Source: Lingula anatina
Taxonomy: Eukaryota; Brachiopoda; Lingulata; Lingulida; Lingulidae
DNA length: 64,000 nt
Reading direction: 5' to 3'
NCBI RefSeq assembly: GCF_001039355.2
Contig: NW_019774536.1
Span: 304,519 to 368,518, forward strand
The first letter of the stretch is position 1. Each line of letters starts with the position of its first letter. A model generated the notes under the pieces. That model was given only the letters and a program-made list of their open reading frames with translations. It was not told the origin of the DNA and made no database searches. Shown here piece after piece: positions 38,901-50,133 of this stretch. Position numbers and translations under genes: made by a program.

Positions 38901-41900
38901 TTCAAATGCATCCAAATTAGAAGTCTTTGTTGGTATATCAAATCCAAGGTCAAAAGGATCCTCATTAATTGGTTGCTGAGCCTCACTGACAGGAGCCTGA
39001 TCAAAACCCAACTCATCAGGTATAGTAGGATGAGGTGGAGGTGGTTTATTTCTTTGAGCAAGTTCTTCTAGCATTTCCTCTGGTTTTTTCAAAGGCTTTT
39101 GGTGCAAAGCTGATTCATCAATGCCTAAGAAATCATCCACAATGCTGCTCAATCCTGCAGAAGTTTCCTGGTCAGCTAACATGTCATCATCCAGTTCAAA
39201 AGGGTCGCACTGAGTTTGGGTTGGCTGCACATCTGAATCAGGCAAACTTAATCCAAGTAGATCGTCAGTTGACTTTGCTTGTGCCTTGGAGGCTGGGAGA
39301 GAACTAAAAAGATCAGACTCTGTTTCAGTCCCATTTGAAGCAGGAGGGGCACATACTTGAAGTCTCAAGTCTAATTCTGGTTCATCCATATTGCTGTCGG
39401 TTAAACCCAGTAAACTAGAAGTTACTGTCTCAACTTTGGGTTCTGGTTTTAAAAAGTCTGGACTATCTGCTTTAGCAGCCAATTTTTCAATATTTTCCTG
39501 CGTTTTCTGTACACTTCGCTTGATTCTTTCTTGCATCTGTTGGAATGTTTGCCATTCTTCAGAATCTTCATCAATCCGTTCCTCGTAGGGTACAAATTCA
39601 CCTGGACCTCTTGGTTTTGGACCATTTGCAATGATATCTGATAAATCATCTGCTCCTTTGGCAGCTTTCTTACTACTCTTATGTTTTTTTGGCATATCTT
39701 CAGCAAATGTCCTGGAATTTTCCACAAACTGATCCTGCAGTCCTGGAAGCTCACTGGACAAAGTGGATGGACTGTCTGTCAAACCATGATTTTCCAAATC
39801 ACCTAGAAATGAAAGGAATGAAAGTGCTGTACATCTTTCTGCAATAAACGCACAACTTTTACTATTTTTTAATTTTTGGACAACAAAGTTTTAAGCTTGT
39901 AAAGTAAGTAGCATCACTATTACACAGTGTGGTCACAGGGTGTCATCAATATTTAATTACCTCAAGGAATCTCCATTAAACTAATGCTACTTGGAATTTC
40001 AGATTTTTTATGAATTTATTCGGCAACTCAACTGATAAAATGTTCACAGTTTAATGTCTACATTGAAAAAATTTAGCACTATTATTTACAATATATATAA
40101 TGTTCTCTGATTTCTGAATGATCTCGAATTTACCGGTAGATCAGACCACACTACCCATTTTCATGGTGTGCGTCAGTATGCATTTCACAGTATCATACAC
40201 CAGAACAAAATTTGAGATGAGATGCAATACTTTCCAACCCTGCTGAGAATCATCACTATCACATTGCATACTAGGCAAGAGCGGTGTTGCGTCTGATACT
40301 TCAAAGCATGTACTGATACACACTTTGAAAATGGGTATTGTGGTCCGATCTACTGGTGAATTCAGGATCATTTGGTACCAAGTCTGGTAGTTGGGTAGGC
40401 CTGTAGCTTGGAGTTCTATATGGGAGACGGTTTTAGTTACATACTAGGTGTTCTACAATTATTAAAAAATTTCCAAGCATTGCCAAGTAATCTCAAACTT
40501 GACACTGAATTTTTTCCAAATTAAAATCAAACAAAAGTTGTAATAAACGAAATCTGCTGAATTGGGAAACCTTTCAAACAAAGTAATGATTGCAATTTGT
40601 TCAATTAATAAGTTTGGAGCCTCAAAACTCTCATTAGAAGCCACTGCAGATATATGCATTCTAACCAAGGATGGAAAACAATTAATCACTGATAAATTAG
40701 ATGAGATTACCCACTAAAATCAGCTATTATACTCTTAGTCTTTGTAGTCCCCAATAAATAAGGGACCATCTCAAAAGTTCTCCTGGTTTCTGCAATTTCA
40801 AGTTCATAGAGCAGTACATCACTCCTTTCAAAATTTCACCTCCAGAACAAAGTCATTATACTATCACACAGATCTATGAAACACTGATTCTCAATATATA
40901 TAGGTCAATTGAATTTTTTGAAAATTTTTATTAAAAGTAAGCAGGCGGACGTATTGTTTGTCACAGTGGAAGTTAACTTACATCAGTCTTGCAACTTGAA
41001 TCAGTGAAAATATAATTATTAGATATACTTGTTCTAACACAAAAGAATAAAGGGAGTAAATTTTAAACCATCATTACTGTCCCTTGCAGCACCTTAGTAA
41101 GTGGTAGACTATTAAATATCACTCAAGTGCTACTTTATTAATAAGCAGGAATTAAAACATCAGAAAAATGCAATAGATTATTACTTTTATGTTGTCTGGC
41201 ATAACTAGATTAAATTTTGATAAGTGATAGAAGGAGAAGGCAATAAAGAAACTCTTGTTTGTTCACAATTACCAAGTTTTTATAAAGATCCCAATATAAT
41301 GACTATCTATGAACTTACAACCCTCCCCCCCAAAAAAGTGTAGCCTTCCTATTTTCTGTAAAAATAATTATGTTACATTGTAAATGAAATCTTCCCATTG
41401 TTTTTTAATGATCCAATCTACTGTAAAATAAACACTTTTCTTCCAGACCTAAGTTATTTGCTCTAATTGATAAATTTAATGGTTCAGTGAATGATCACAA
41501 TATTTGGTCACCCATTCTTCAACTTTTTCAGTTCAGTCAATAGTGATAACATTAGACATTTGTCTCTTTATGCGTATGTGTATTGGCTCATTGACTAGGA
41601 AAATATGGCCCTCAGCACAAACAAAACATTTTTGAGCCTACCAAATGATAATCATCCCAGTACAATTTTCCATTAATGTTAAGGGCTAAAAATGCAATTA
41701 TTATTTAATAACTTGGGTTCCCTCAGGCTAATGATGCCACACTAGAACTGCACACACTTTGACATTTGATGCCTGGGCTCCCAGACTTGTATTAAGTTCA
41801 GTCCAACAAATGACTTCAGCAAATTCTACGTTTTTATCTTCATGAGAAAGAGCTTTAATTTAAGAAAGTCATTATCTGGAGATTAAAAGTCTATCGGGTG

Positions 41901-42669
41901 GTTTCACATCTACAGGCCTAGGTTTTGGGGGCAAACATACAATTAAATAAACTATGGTGAGTCATTGCAACTGATGGGTATAGGTGGGGTTTTGATACAT
42001 GTATGCAGGTCTTCAGAATATGAGACAGGCTTCTCGATATCTGACATCCAAGTCTTTGCTTTATGACATGGATCTTTAATCATTATATAGATATCATGCA
42101 TATAATTTGTCTGGATAAAGCAAAAGACATAATGTGAAATATGTGCTAGTTTTGGTCTTAAAAGCATACTCATTACTTACTGCTTCTGCTACCAACTAAA
42201 GAAAACCCTTTAATTTTTTTTATTTTATTCATTATTATTATTTTTTTTGTCAATCACCATTTTGGATGAATAATTGGACTACTTCAAAAAAATCTAAAAG
42301 GGTTGAATTGATGATCACTTAAAAAAAAAAAAAAACCTGCCAATAATTACCATACCAGTAGCAGCTAAATAAGAAGCAATATGAGGTCATATTAAATATG
42401 ATCTATGACCTGATCTATGACTTTTTTTTTGTACTGCAAATGGGAAACTTGATTTTCAATCTAAAACTTCAATAACACTGACATTGTAAAATTCAGTCAA
42501 ATTTTGGTTTTGATTAGAACATTTACTTTGGGTCCCTCGGTGCATTTTCAGTGGCTGTAGGTAGCTGCTACTCTATACTTTGCTTTAACCATTTGCCTTC
42601 TTATTTAATAAATACATTTGCACAATGTACATCTGTACTAATATACATGCAGTCATGTATAAATATAAG

Positions 42670-42727
<58 letters not shown>

Positions 42728-45078
42728 CTAGCTAGAGAAAAATGGATATAGTTACCAGTATTTCCATGACCTTCAGAAATTATACTTCGGTATAATTAAC
42801 ACAATGTTCTATGCAAACACCCACTGCTATTTTATCTACATACAGCAACATCATGGTCAGTTATATAGTAAAAAGTCACACTCTTTATCAAATACACAGT
42901 ACAATATTTGCAGAGGTTACGAAATACTCACTTCAACATGATGCCTGTGCCTGTATGAAACAGTCCCTGTTCTATAACCACATCTAAAACTGCATTGCCT
43001 GTCAGCCTGACTCTCCTATCATTATGTTCACTGCTTCTATATGTCTGTCTCCTTCTGATATTATTTGCTGCTATCGATCCCCAACCATTTGCAATCTGTT
43101 GTTGCCCACGAATAATCAATGCCCCATATGGACAACCTCTAACAACCTAAAATTTGATCAATTTCTATGGAGACAATAGTGTGTTTCTATTCAAGCTTTT
43201 ATACAAACCTGTCTTTATAAGCCTTGGTGTTTATGCTGCATAGGTATTGATCCTTGGGTAACTTTCATTTGCTGAAAGAAAATCAATCATCCTCTCTGGT
43301 AATTCCCAGCAGAAATCTTACACATTACACCCAATAGAGATTATGGGGAGAAATCCAAATATGCAGAAAAGAGAACCTTCAGCATCTCCTTTAGTCAGGT
43401 GAAGGATCCTTTTCTTTAGCTTATCATCATGACTGATATAATTGGAATCTAAATTTATCTTTTCTTGGAGAACAATTAGCTACTGCAGGAATTCCCTCAA
43501 TTATTGTCACTCTAATACTTAATAAAAAAATAATTCAATTAAGATAGATGATGCCTTTTGTTTTTATAAAAGAAATCAAACTCCTTCAAAGCAATTTAAT
43601 ATAAAATGTAGATGGTAAATCCAATAATATCATTATGCCTTAGAGGACTCAAAGTTAGCAAATTTCATACAATAGTTGAAGTTGTAGCCTAATGTATACG
43701 TCTGCTCATAAAGCAGGTCAATACTATTCCATTTCAGAAATTATGTTTAAGAAAGCCCTAAGGATATTAAATATTAAATCGTTAGGTCTACCATGCATGC
43801 ATTTGGACTCTGACAGAGGGGTAGTCTTGGTACATTATTGGACTACATATGCCTTAAAGGCGCACAACCAGGCTGATACACTGAACACTGAAGGCTCAGC
43901 TTTAATACTATGGGGATCTCAAATTTATTCCTCCAGGGTGTCGAGATTTTCCATTATGTGCTGCATTTTTATGACCTGTGCCCCATACCTGGCAATTTCA
44001 AAATTAGATTTTAGTAAAAAAAAAGTAAACCTTTTTACTTCCTTAGCTGCCACAACTTGAGAAACCATTTCAACCAAAAGAATATTACTTTTGAGTTTTA
44101 TAAAATAATGGTAGATGACCTGAGATACACCATAATTTGAAAGAAAAATCAGATTCTGAAACAAATAAAAAAAAAAAAAAAAAATCAAAATTGGTGGAGT
44201 ATTTCTAAACCAATATTAGCAAATCAGCTACATACAGAACAAAAGTGGAGTCTCGCCTGTAAGTGCATATAACAATTCAAAACTCCCATATTCATGTGAC
44301 ATTTTAAAATCCAAAAATAAAACCAGCAATAACAATCAATACATCATATTTTCAGTTTCTGCATGGGCTTCAGACATTTCAAGGACTTTGCCAAAATTTT
44401 GCATGATTTTCAGCCTGTGAATTTACACTGGTTGTACAGTGGTCTTTTTAAGAACCTGAATTGGCAGAAACTCATGAGATTGTCCCTTAAAAGCTTAGTA
44501 CCCAGGGAAAATTCAATAACGACTTACAGGCCAACTATTTTAAGAACATCACAAGACCAACCACTTAACACATCTGCCGACCTCAAGTAACTACTCAGGC
44601 AGTTCCGTTAGTTGAACATTTTTCAAAAAGCACAACATGACTGAAAGACTCCTAACTTAGGCAATTTGCCAACTTCCAACAAAATGATCAATTTTTCTTT
44701 AGATTTTAATATTGACCAAAATGAAAATTATGACCCCAAATCAGGAAAGGTAATTTTCGGTTATTACCATTATTTGCAATAATTATTTTCGACAATCTGG
44801 CATTACCCAAGGCCCTAGACCTGCACAAAGCACACATTAGGTTTAATTTTCTCTATTTTGTGGTTTAATGGCTTTATATTTGCATTTTTGCTGAAAATCT
44901 TTATGGTGCTTTTTTTTGTGTATGTTCTCTACTACACAGTATTTCATATTTATATATCTATTTGCATTGTGTGCAACTGTCAAACAAATAAAAACTTTTA
45001 AGGTAAACCATCATTGCTTAATGCTAGGTTATGACAAAAAATATGAGAGTTGGTAAATAAAAAACTGAATTTAACCAA

Positions 45079-45112
<34 letters not shown>

Positions 45113-47807
45113 CCCTTGCTACCTACTTCCCATCAATAATCTCTTTTTGTGTAATACTTGGATGAGACTGCAACATAGTGAAAAATATGGAGTGGCATCA
45201 AGAGGGTACCTAGGCCAATGATATTTTTTGCTCCCAAGAAGTCGGAAATCCAACAATAGTCAGAAAAATCTCATACCTGGTAACATTTACTTATTGTGTT
45301 ATGTAAACCTGTTTAGTAGAATGTATTTGAAATAATACCGTAAAGTTTCCTTTTCTCATTGGAATTTAAGGAAATCTACCCCTTTTTTTGATATCAGAAT
45401 TATTATAGTGATATAGTTTCTCAGATGTTATACCATGGCTGTCAGCAAGGCCTTGCACACTTCCCCATAAAATATAAGCTGCCAATTTGAAGATTATGGC
45501 AATTGGAACCATACTATTACATGTCTTCCTGATTTATCACACAAACAACAAGAATGAATTTTTGTCCCTACTGGTTTTAGAAAGACAGATAAAGCTTTCA
45601 GACTGAATATGACTGGGGTTTAATTAATTGCTTTTCTTTTTTCAAATTTCCTCTCAAACCAGCAGACCTCATCTTTGCAACAAACAGATGCTTGTGTTCA
45701 GTAAACCTCACATGGCATGATCAAATGAAAATACCTCTAGCTTAATTTCTATGTAAAATCTAATAAAAACCATGCATTCATCATTCAGAACCTGAAGTCC
45801 ACCAAGTCTTTAAGGCACTTTTCATTCTCACTGCCATCTTGAATAGCAAAGCAAAACTAATCCTGAAAGCATCATTGGTCACAGGACTCATATCAATCTT
45901 TGTGCAAATTAGTATCTCTTTAATTCTATATTATTTCCACCAGTGGAATATCTTCCAATTATGAAGTTAAAATCCGGGGCACAGGAATCTAGTTAAGTTG
46001 AAGATAGTTACCTTAATGTTTTGATAGAAATATGACAGAATTTGGTCTAAAATTGGCAGGTTCTTGGGAAGAACTGCTGTTTTATTCATTTCAATCTTGT
46101 TCACAAAGTTTAAGACGGCTGGCAATAGCCTGTTATTTTACCATTCTAATTATTATTTTTTAAAACACTTACTCTGTTATGTTAACATCTTCAATCACAT
46201 TCCTTGACTTAAAATTTGCCATTTTTTAAGACAATTAAACAGTCTGCTGCTAGGCATCAGATTTAGTCTTAATGTGTCTTGCATACTAGTACAAGGTCCC
46301 TTTATTGATGTAATAGTTATCACAATAATCATGTCTCCAGCAGGTATTTTGATTTGACTAAAAAGAAAGGGTACATCGACACAACATGTTTTAAGTATTA
46401 TTACACTGATGACAGGTCACCTTTCTTGGTAAAACTTGCAGATCATCTATTTAATTGTACACAAAGGAGGATTTTTCCACCAAATTCATTTTAAACGAAT
46501 TATCCAGAGGTAAACAGCATTTCCCCCCCCAATTAACCAACCTTTAATTTTTCCTTTCCTGACACTCGCCATAACCCTGTAACATTTTTGGTAAAAGCTC
46601 TCTTCTTAAACTGCGTCAAAGTGACTGAGTATCTGGGTTGGACAGGGGACAGTGAACATGATTATTTTTTGTGATATTGATCAACTTAGGCAATTTATCT
46701 GTTATTTTATGTTTTAAAAGTTTTAATTGTCCACAGTTAATTTCAACAAGAAGCAATCCATGCACTTGGAATGTGTTTTAAATCACACTTTGTGTGCCTT
46801 TAAGTTAATGTCACACAATGGGCATTTAATATACATTATATATATTTTTTTCCTGGACATTTCAACACTCTTCTCCACGGTACATTATCCAAAACTGTTG
46901 ACAAAATAATGATCTGTAAGACCACTACTGCAGCACTTTTGTTAAGGAGATGGGGACTAGTGAATTTCACTTGTGACTGATTTGAAATAAGAAAATTCAA
47001 GAAGCTTAAAAAAAGAGAGACATATGCTTACATCTTTGTTTTTTATTCTTTTTTTTTTAACTATTCATTTTGCTTTATAAATGTTTATGTGTATTACATT
47101 TGTCTTTAATTTAATAAGCCTCAGGCAGTAAAAGTAAGCCATCTCTGGCTGACAGATTTGCATGTCTGAACAGAAATAATTTCAGCTAAAGCCCTAAATC
47201 AAAAGAATATCAAGGAATTAAAAGAAAATTGTCTCTTTTTAACATCACTCATAGGTAAGCACATAAACTTGGTCTCGCAATCTAATGCAAATGCACTGAC
47301 AAAGTTGAAGATGACTTTGCAATCTAATCAAATGCACTGACAAACTGACAACCTTTAAGATCAACTTTTGTAACATGCAATCATCTGCCATAATTTGGAA
47401 GTAAAATCCTGACAGCAGATTTCCTTATTGGCCAATTGCCCAATGCTAATGCATTTCTGTTCTGACAAAAGCTTTCAAATTGACAGTCCCACTTGTCTAG
47501 TATTACTTAGTACTTTTTCTTTTACAATATTTAAAGAATCGATTTACGTCAGCCCTTCCATTTTCCTTTTGGCAAGAAATAGTATTGGAAAAAATTGATC
47601 TGCATCCTGAAATTGGATCCAATGCAGTAATAAGGTTTTAACCACGGGTTTGTCAGTTATCTTGCAAATTAAGAATACTTCCTGTTTCTACTAGTAGCTG
47701 GTATATTAACATGTGTAGGAAGGTGCCCGCAAAAAAAAAAAAAAAAAAAAAAAAAATGTCACAGTGACAATAAATATATAGTACTATAAATAAGGTTTAA
47801 AAAAATC

Positions 47808-47857
<50 letters not shown>

Positions 47858-49070
47858 TAATAATAATAATAATAAAATGATGTCTATGAAATGGAAGCTG
47901 GTGAATTTCTCAAGTAAAGTAACAAGGAATATTACTGGCCATTAAAATCAATACATATAACTAAGTTCAATAAACCTACAGCATTGGTGTATTACCTTGT
48001 TGAGTGCCAGCAGTATTTTGGCTCATAAATGGATCCAGGGCATCATTATAACCTGATATTTGCTTCTCTGTAAGCTTTGCTTCAAAGGATGGGGTGCTCA
48101 GAAGAAAATGTTTCTTTTGACTTCTGCTTTTCAAATCTGACTTTTCTTCAAACACTTCCCAGCCAGAAGAAACAGGAGAGACTACTTGTGCTGTAGGACC
48201 AATTACATCAGGGTTATTCTGTTGTTTGCTTTCTTCCAAAGAGGCAGCTGACTGTGGGTGTTTTGAATGATTCTCTTGCAAAGCTGATGATTGTTCTGCT
48301 TTGAGTTCATTAAGAGTCTTGGGTACCAGCATTTTCTTTTGTGAATCCCTTCCATTTTTAATCAATTGATTTACTATGACTGCTGATTTACTATGGCTAA
48401 ACAAATTGGCTTCGTTAAAATTAAACCAAGTTTTTTCGGTAGCAACTTTGGGTTTTCTTGAGATTTTCTCTTTGGTTTCAAACTCTTCTCCTGGTAAAGT
48501 TATATTTAGTTTGCTCAATCCAGGAGATTTCTCAGGAGATTCAGAGCAAACATATTCATCCAAGGTAACCAGGTTAATTGGTGTTCGGCTTCTTGGGCGC
48601 TCAATAGGTTTGGTGTTTACTTTCAACTGACTTGTATATAATTTTGCCTGCGGTTCTTTGGTTTTCACCGTCACAGACTCCTCTCTGTATGTATCTGCTA
48701 CAGCATGAGATTCTGATGAGGTATCATCCACATCAGGGCATTCATCACTTATAAGCTTCTGATCCTCTTTACTAAGTCTAGTTTGTACTTTCTCCTTGGC
48801 CCCTTCTTGTACATCACCTTCTTCATCTGACACGTGTATTTTCACTCCGTCATTTCCACTACAAGTTGACTCACAAACTGAAGATTCTGTCTCGGTTTTT
48901 TCGTCAGCATTGTTGTAGTTGTTATGATCTCCTTGAAGCACTGAATACGCACCTTCTGCCTCGTTTGGTGTATCGATGCTGTCGTCGAGATACGAGTAGC
49001 TAGGGTCTGTGTCCAGTTCGTGCAAACTGTCGTCCGTTGCAAGCGGTGCTCGACCCTCAGATTGAGACAT
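35625..49070 (-). CDS. STON: stonin (AP-2-associated endocytic adaptor, mu-homology protein)
   Basis: Stonin/stoned-B/UNC-41 family endocytic adaptor that sorts synaptotagmin into clathrin-coated vesicles with AP-2. Three coding exons on the minus strand: 49070-47996, 39802-36566, 35914-35625, all joined in phase 1. They give 1,533 aa, longer than human STON2 (about 900). The N-terminal two thirds look disordered, with seven DPF motifs (LDPFMS, CDPFEL, EDPFDL, FDPFST, FDPFAT, FDPFTQ, DDPFKT) expected to bind the AP-2 ear, and two NPF motifs (DNPFRS, FNPFNK) expected to bind EH domains. The stonin-homology region lies at about 1020-1170 and the mu-homology domain at about 1180-1520, with KYEHIFGAIVWRIDRLPGR and VRSISVGN matching STON2. 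The start chosen is MSQSEG; an in-frame ATG 27 codons upstream reads like 5' UTR. It ends tail to tail with COPS4 and is divergent from the death-domain gene. Confidence 0.93.
36566..39802 (-). other. STON: stonin central exon (DPF-rich region, stonin-homology and most of the mu domain)
   Basis: A 3,237-nt exon between acceptor tttctag (just right of 39802) and donor gaag|gtaaca (left of 36566). It begins GDLENHGLTDSP and runs through a basic segment (KKHKSSKK), a predicted coiled segment (WQTFQQMQERIKRSVQKTQ), the DPF/NPF array, the stonin-homology region, and the mu domain to RLPGRTE. An exon of this size is unusual for the locus but has no internal stop. Confidence 0.95.
42672..42726. repeat. 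(AT)n microsatellite
   Basis: About 27 uninterrupted AT units within the long stonin intron. Confidence 0.97.
45081..45111. repeat. poly(A) run
   Basis: 31 consecutive A bases in the stonin intron. It could be the tail of an old retroposed element, but no body of such an element was recognised next to it. Confidence 0.9.
47731..47877. repeat. poly(A) run and (TAA)n microsatellite
   Basis: 26 A bases at 47731-47756 are followed after about 55 bp by a TAA trinucleotide tract (47811-47877) interrupted twice by an extra A. Both lie just inside the stonin intron, near its donor. Confidence 0.95.
47996..49070 (-). other. STON: stonin first coding exon
   Basis: 1,075 nt encoding an acidic, Ser/Thr-rich, low-complexity stretch with one LDPFMS motif close to its end. 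It joins 39802 in phase 1 with an exact frame match (CAACAAG to GTGATTTGG), which is the main evidence that it belongs to this gene. Its sequence alone is not diagnostic. Confidence 0.85.
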
Positions 49071-50049
49071 ACCGCACCACAAGAGGAAAGTATTGTCCCG
49101 AAGTATTATATTCAATAGAAACAAAGCCGCTAATGGACTCTCTCTTATCAAACTTCAAAAGTACAGGTGCTCGCAGGATGGATTTTGAGCTTTTGCCTCT
49201 CACCGGTTCCAATCGACAAATTATTTGTCATCAATATTATTGACAATCGCCTTCAGATGAACTCGGGAATCATTTGCTGGCCACCATAGCGTACGGCGTA
49301 CTTTCTTTGAGCTCCAAACGGTAAATAAGCAGACATATACACTGGAAAGACAATAATTGGCAAAATTTATCGATTAACCAAGAGCACAGGATCAATTTTG
49401 CATTTTGCCTCCTTGTTATTGTCGGAAGTGACGTATTTGGCCTCGATTTAGATTACGCACTTGCCAACGCAAAAATGGCGGTGTAAACACTTTTTGAGGG
49501 TGTGCGCTTGAAATGATAGCAGAAGTTTCTTTCCTTGAGCGGTCTTTAATGGAGGTAAAAGTCTGTTCCTTTAATTCATGTAGGGTGAAGTTGGTGTTGT
49601 GTAAGGGAAATAGTTTTTTGTCTTTGGTTATTGATACAGGTAAGGTATAAAGAAGGACTAGACTTGTACTGTTCTTGTACTTGTGGTACATGTAGTCTGA
49701 TAAGTACATTTTAAATGAGAGTGTTAATATATGCTTTAGTAACGCATGTATTTCAATGTTATACTACTAAATATATGAAAGTGTCATTTTGAGTCATTAT
49801 TCAGGTATACCAATCCTCCAGTATAAGTTGTAAAAAATAATGATAAAATGCTAGGTGTTTGTATTATATTTATCAATAAATTTTATATTTTTTCCTCTTC
49901 AAATTCTCTGTATCTGACAGTTTTTTTTTTTTAGATTTGTATTTTGTCTTTACATAAACCAACTTTATTGTAATGTAACACTTATGAAACAGTGACCTAT
50001 TTAAATAAGCCTTTCTAGCATCTTATGAGAGTGTCTATTTAATTTTCAG
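49071..50049. promoter_or_regulatory. divergent promoter between stonin and the death-domain gene
   Basis: The start codons of the two divergent genes are about 1.06 kb apart. The central part (49250-49500) is richer in CpG than its surroundings and holds gtgacgta (CRE-like, near 49427) and AAAATGGCGG (49472-49481, YY1-like). On the plus strand ggag|gtaaaa (about 49555) and ttttcag (ending about 50049) fit an untranslated first exon and intron of the death-domain gene. A shared bidirectional promoter is inferred. Confidence 0.5.
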
Positions 50050-50082
50050 ATCCTGGGATTTCACTCAATTTTCTTATTCAGG

Positions 50083-50103
50083 ATGAATGAAAAGATGTCG
50101 TAG
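50083..50103 (+). promoter_or_regulatory. short upstream open reading frame
   Basis: ATG AAT GAA AAG ATG TCG TAG lies 30 nt before the start codon of the death-domain protein in the presumed 5' UTR. It could lower initiation at the main ATG if included in the mRNA; an alternative acceptor (cttattcag, ending 50081) would still keep it. Confidence 0.4.
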
Positions 50104-50133
50104 TCCAGGTCATGTGTCACAGTTGCTGTCAGA

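Larger units (their letters stand above)
39803..47995 (-). other. 8.2-kb stonin intron with simple repeats
   Basis: The donor acaag|gtaata and acceptor tttctag bound the intron. It holds an AT tract (42672-42726), A runs (about 44167-44184, 45081-45111, 47731-47756) and a TAA tract (47811-47877). Reading frames of up to 122 codons occur but have no recognisable family or sensible splice context. No RNA gene was recognised. Confidence 0.7.

Noticed and set aside
42932-43146. Possible cassette exon on the minus strand in the long stonin intron, with acceptor and a good gtgagt donor
   Set aside because: Its length is not a multiple of three, and in the phase demanded by the stonin exons it meets a stop codon for both candidate acceptors.
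43692-44060. 122-codon plus-strand open frame in the stonin intron
   Set aside because: No recognisable domain, no convincing splice or promoter context, and composition like the surrounding intron.
47811-47877. Tandem array that might suggest CRISPR or satellite DNA
   Set aside because: It is a plain TAA microsatellite with no spacers, in an animal intron.
49071-49151. In-frame upstream ATG extending stonin by 27 codons
   Set aside because: The added hydrophobic stretch would be a membrane-like leader on a cytosolic adaptor, and MSQSEG begins the acidic region naturally; more likely 5' UTR.
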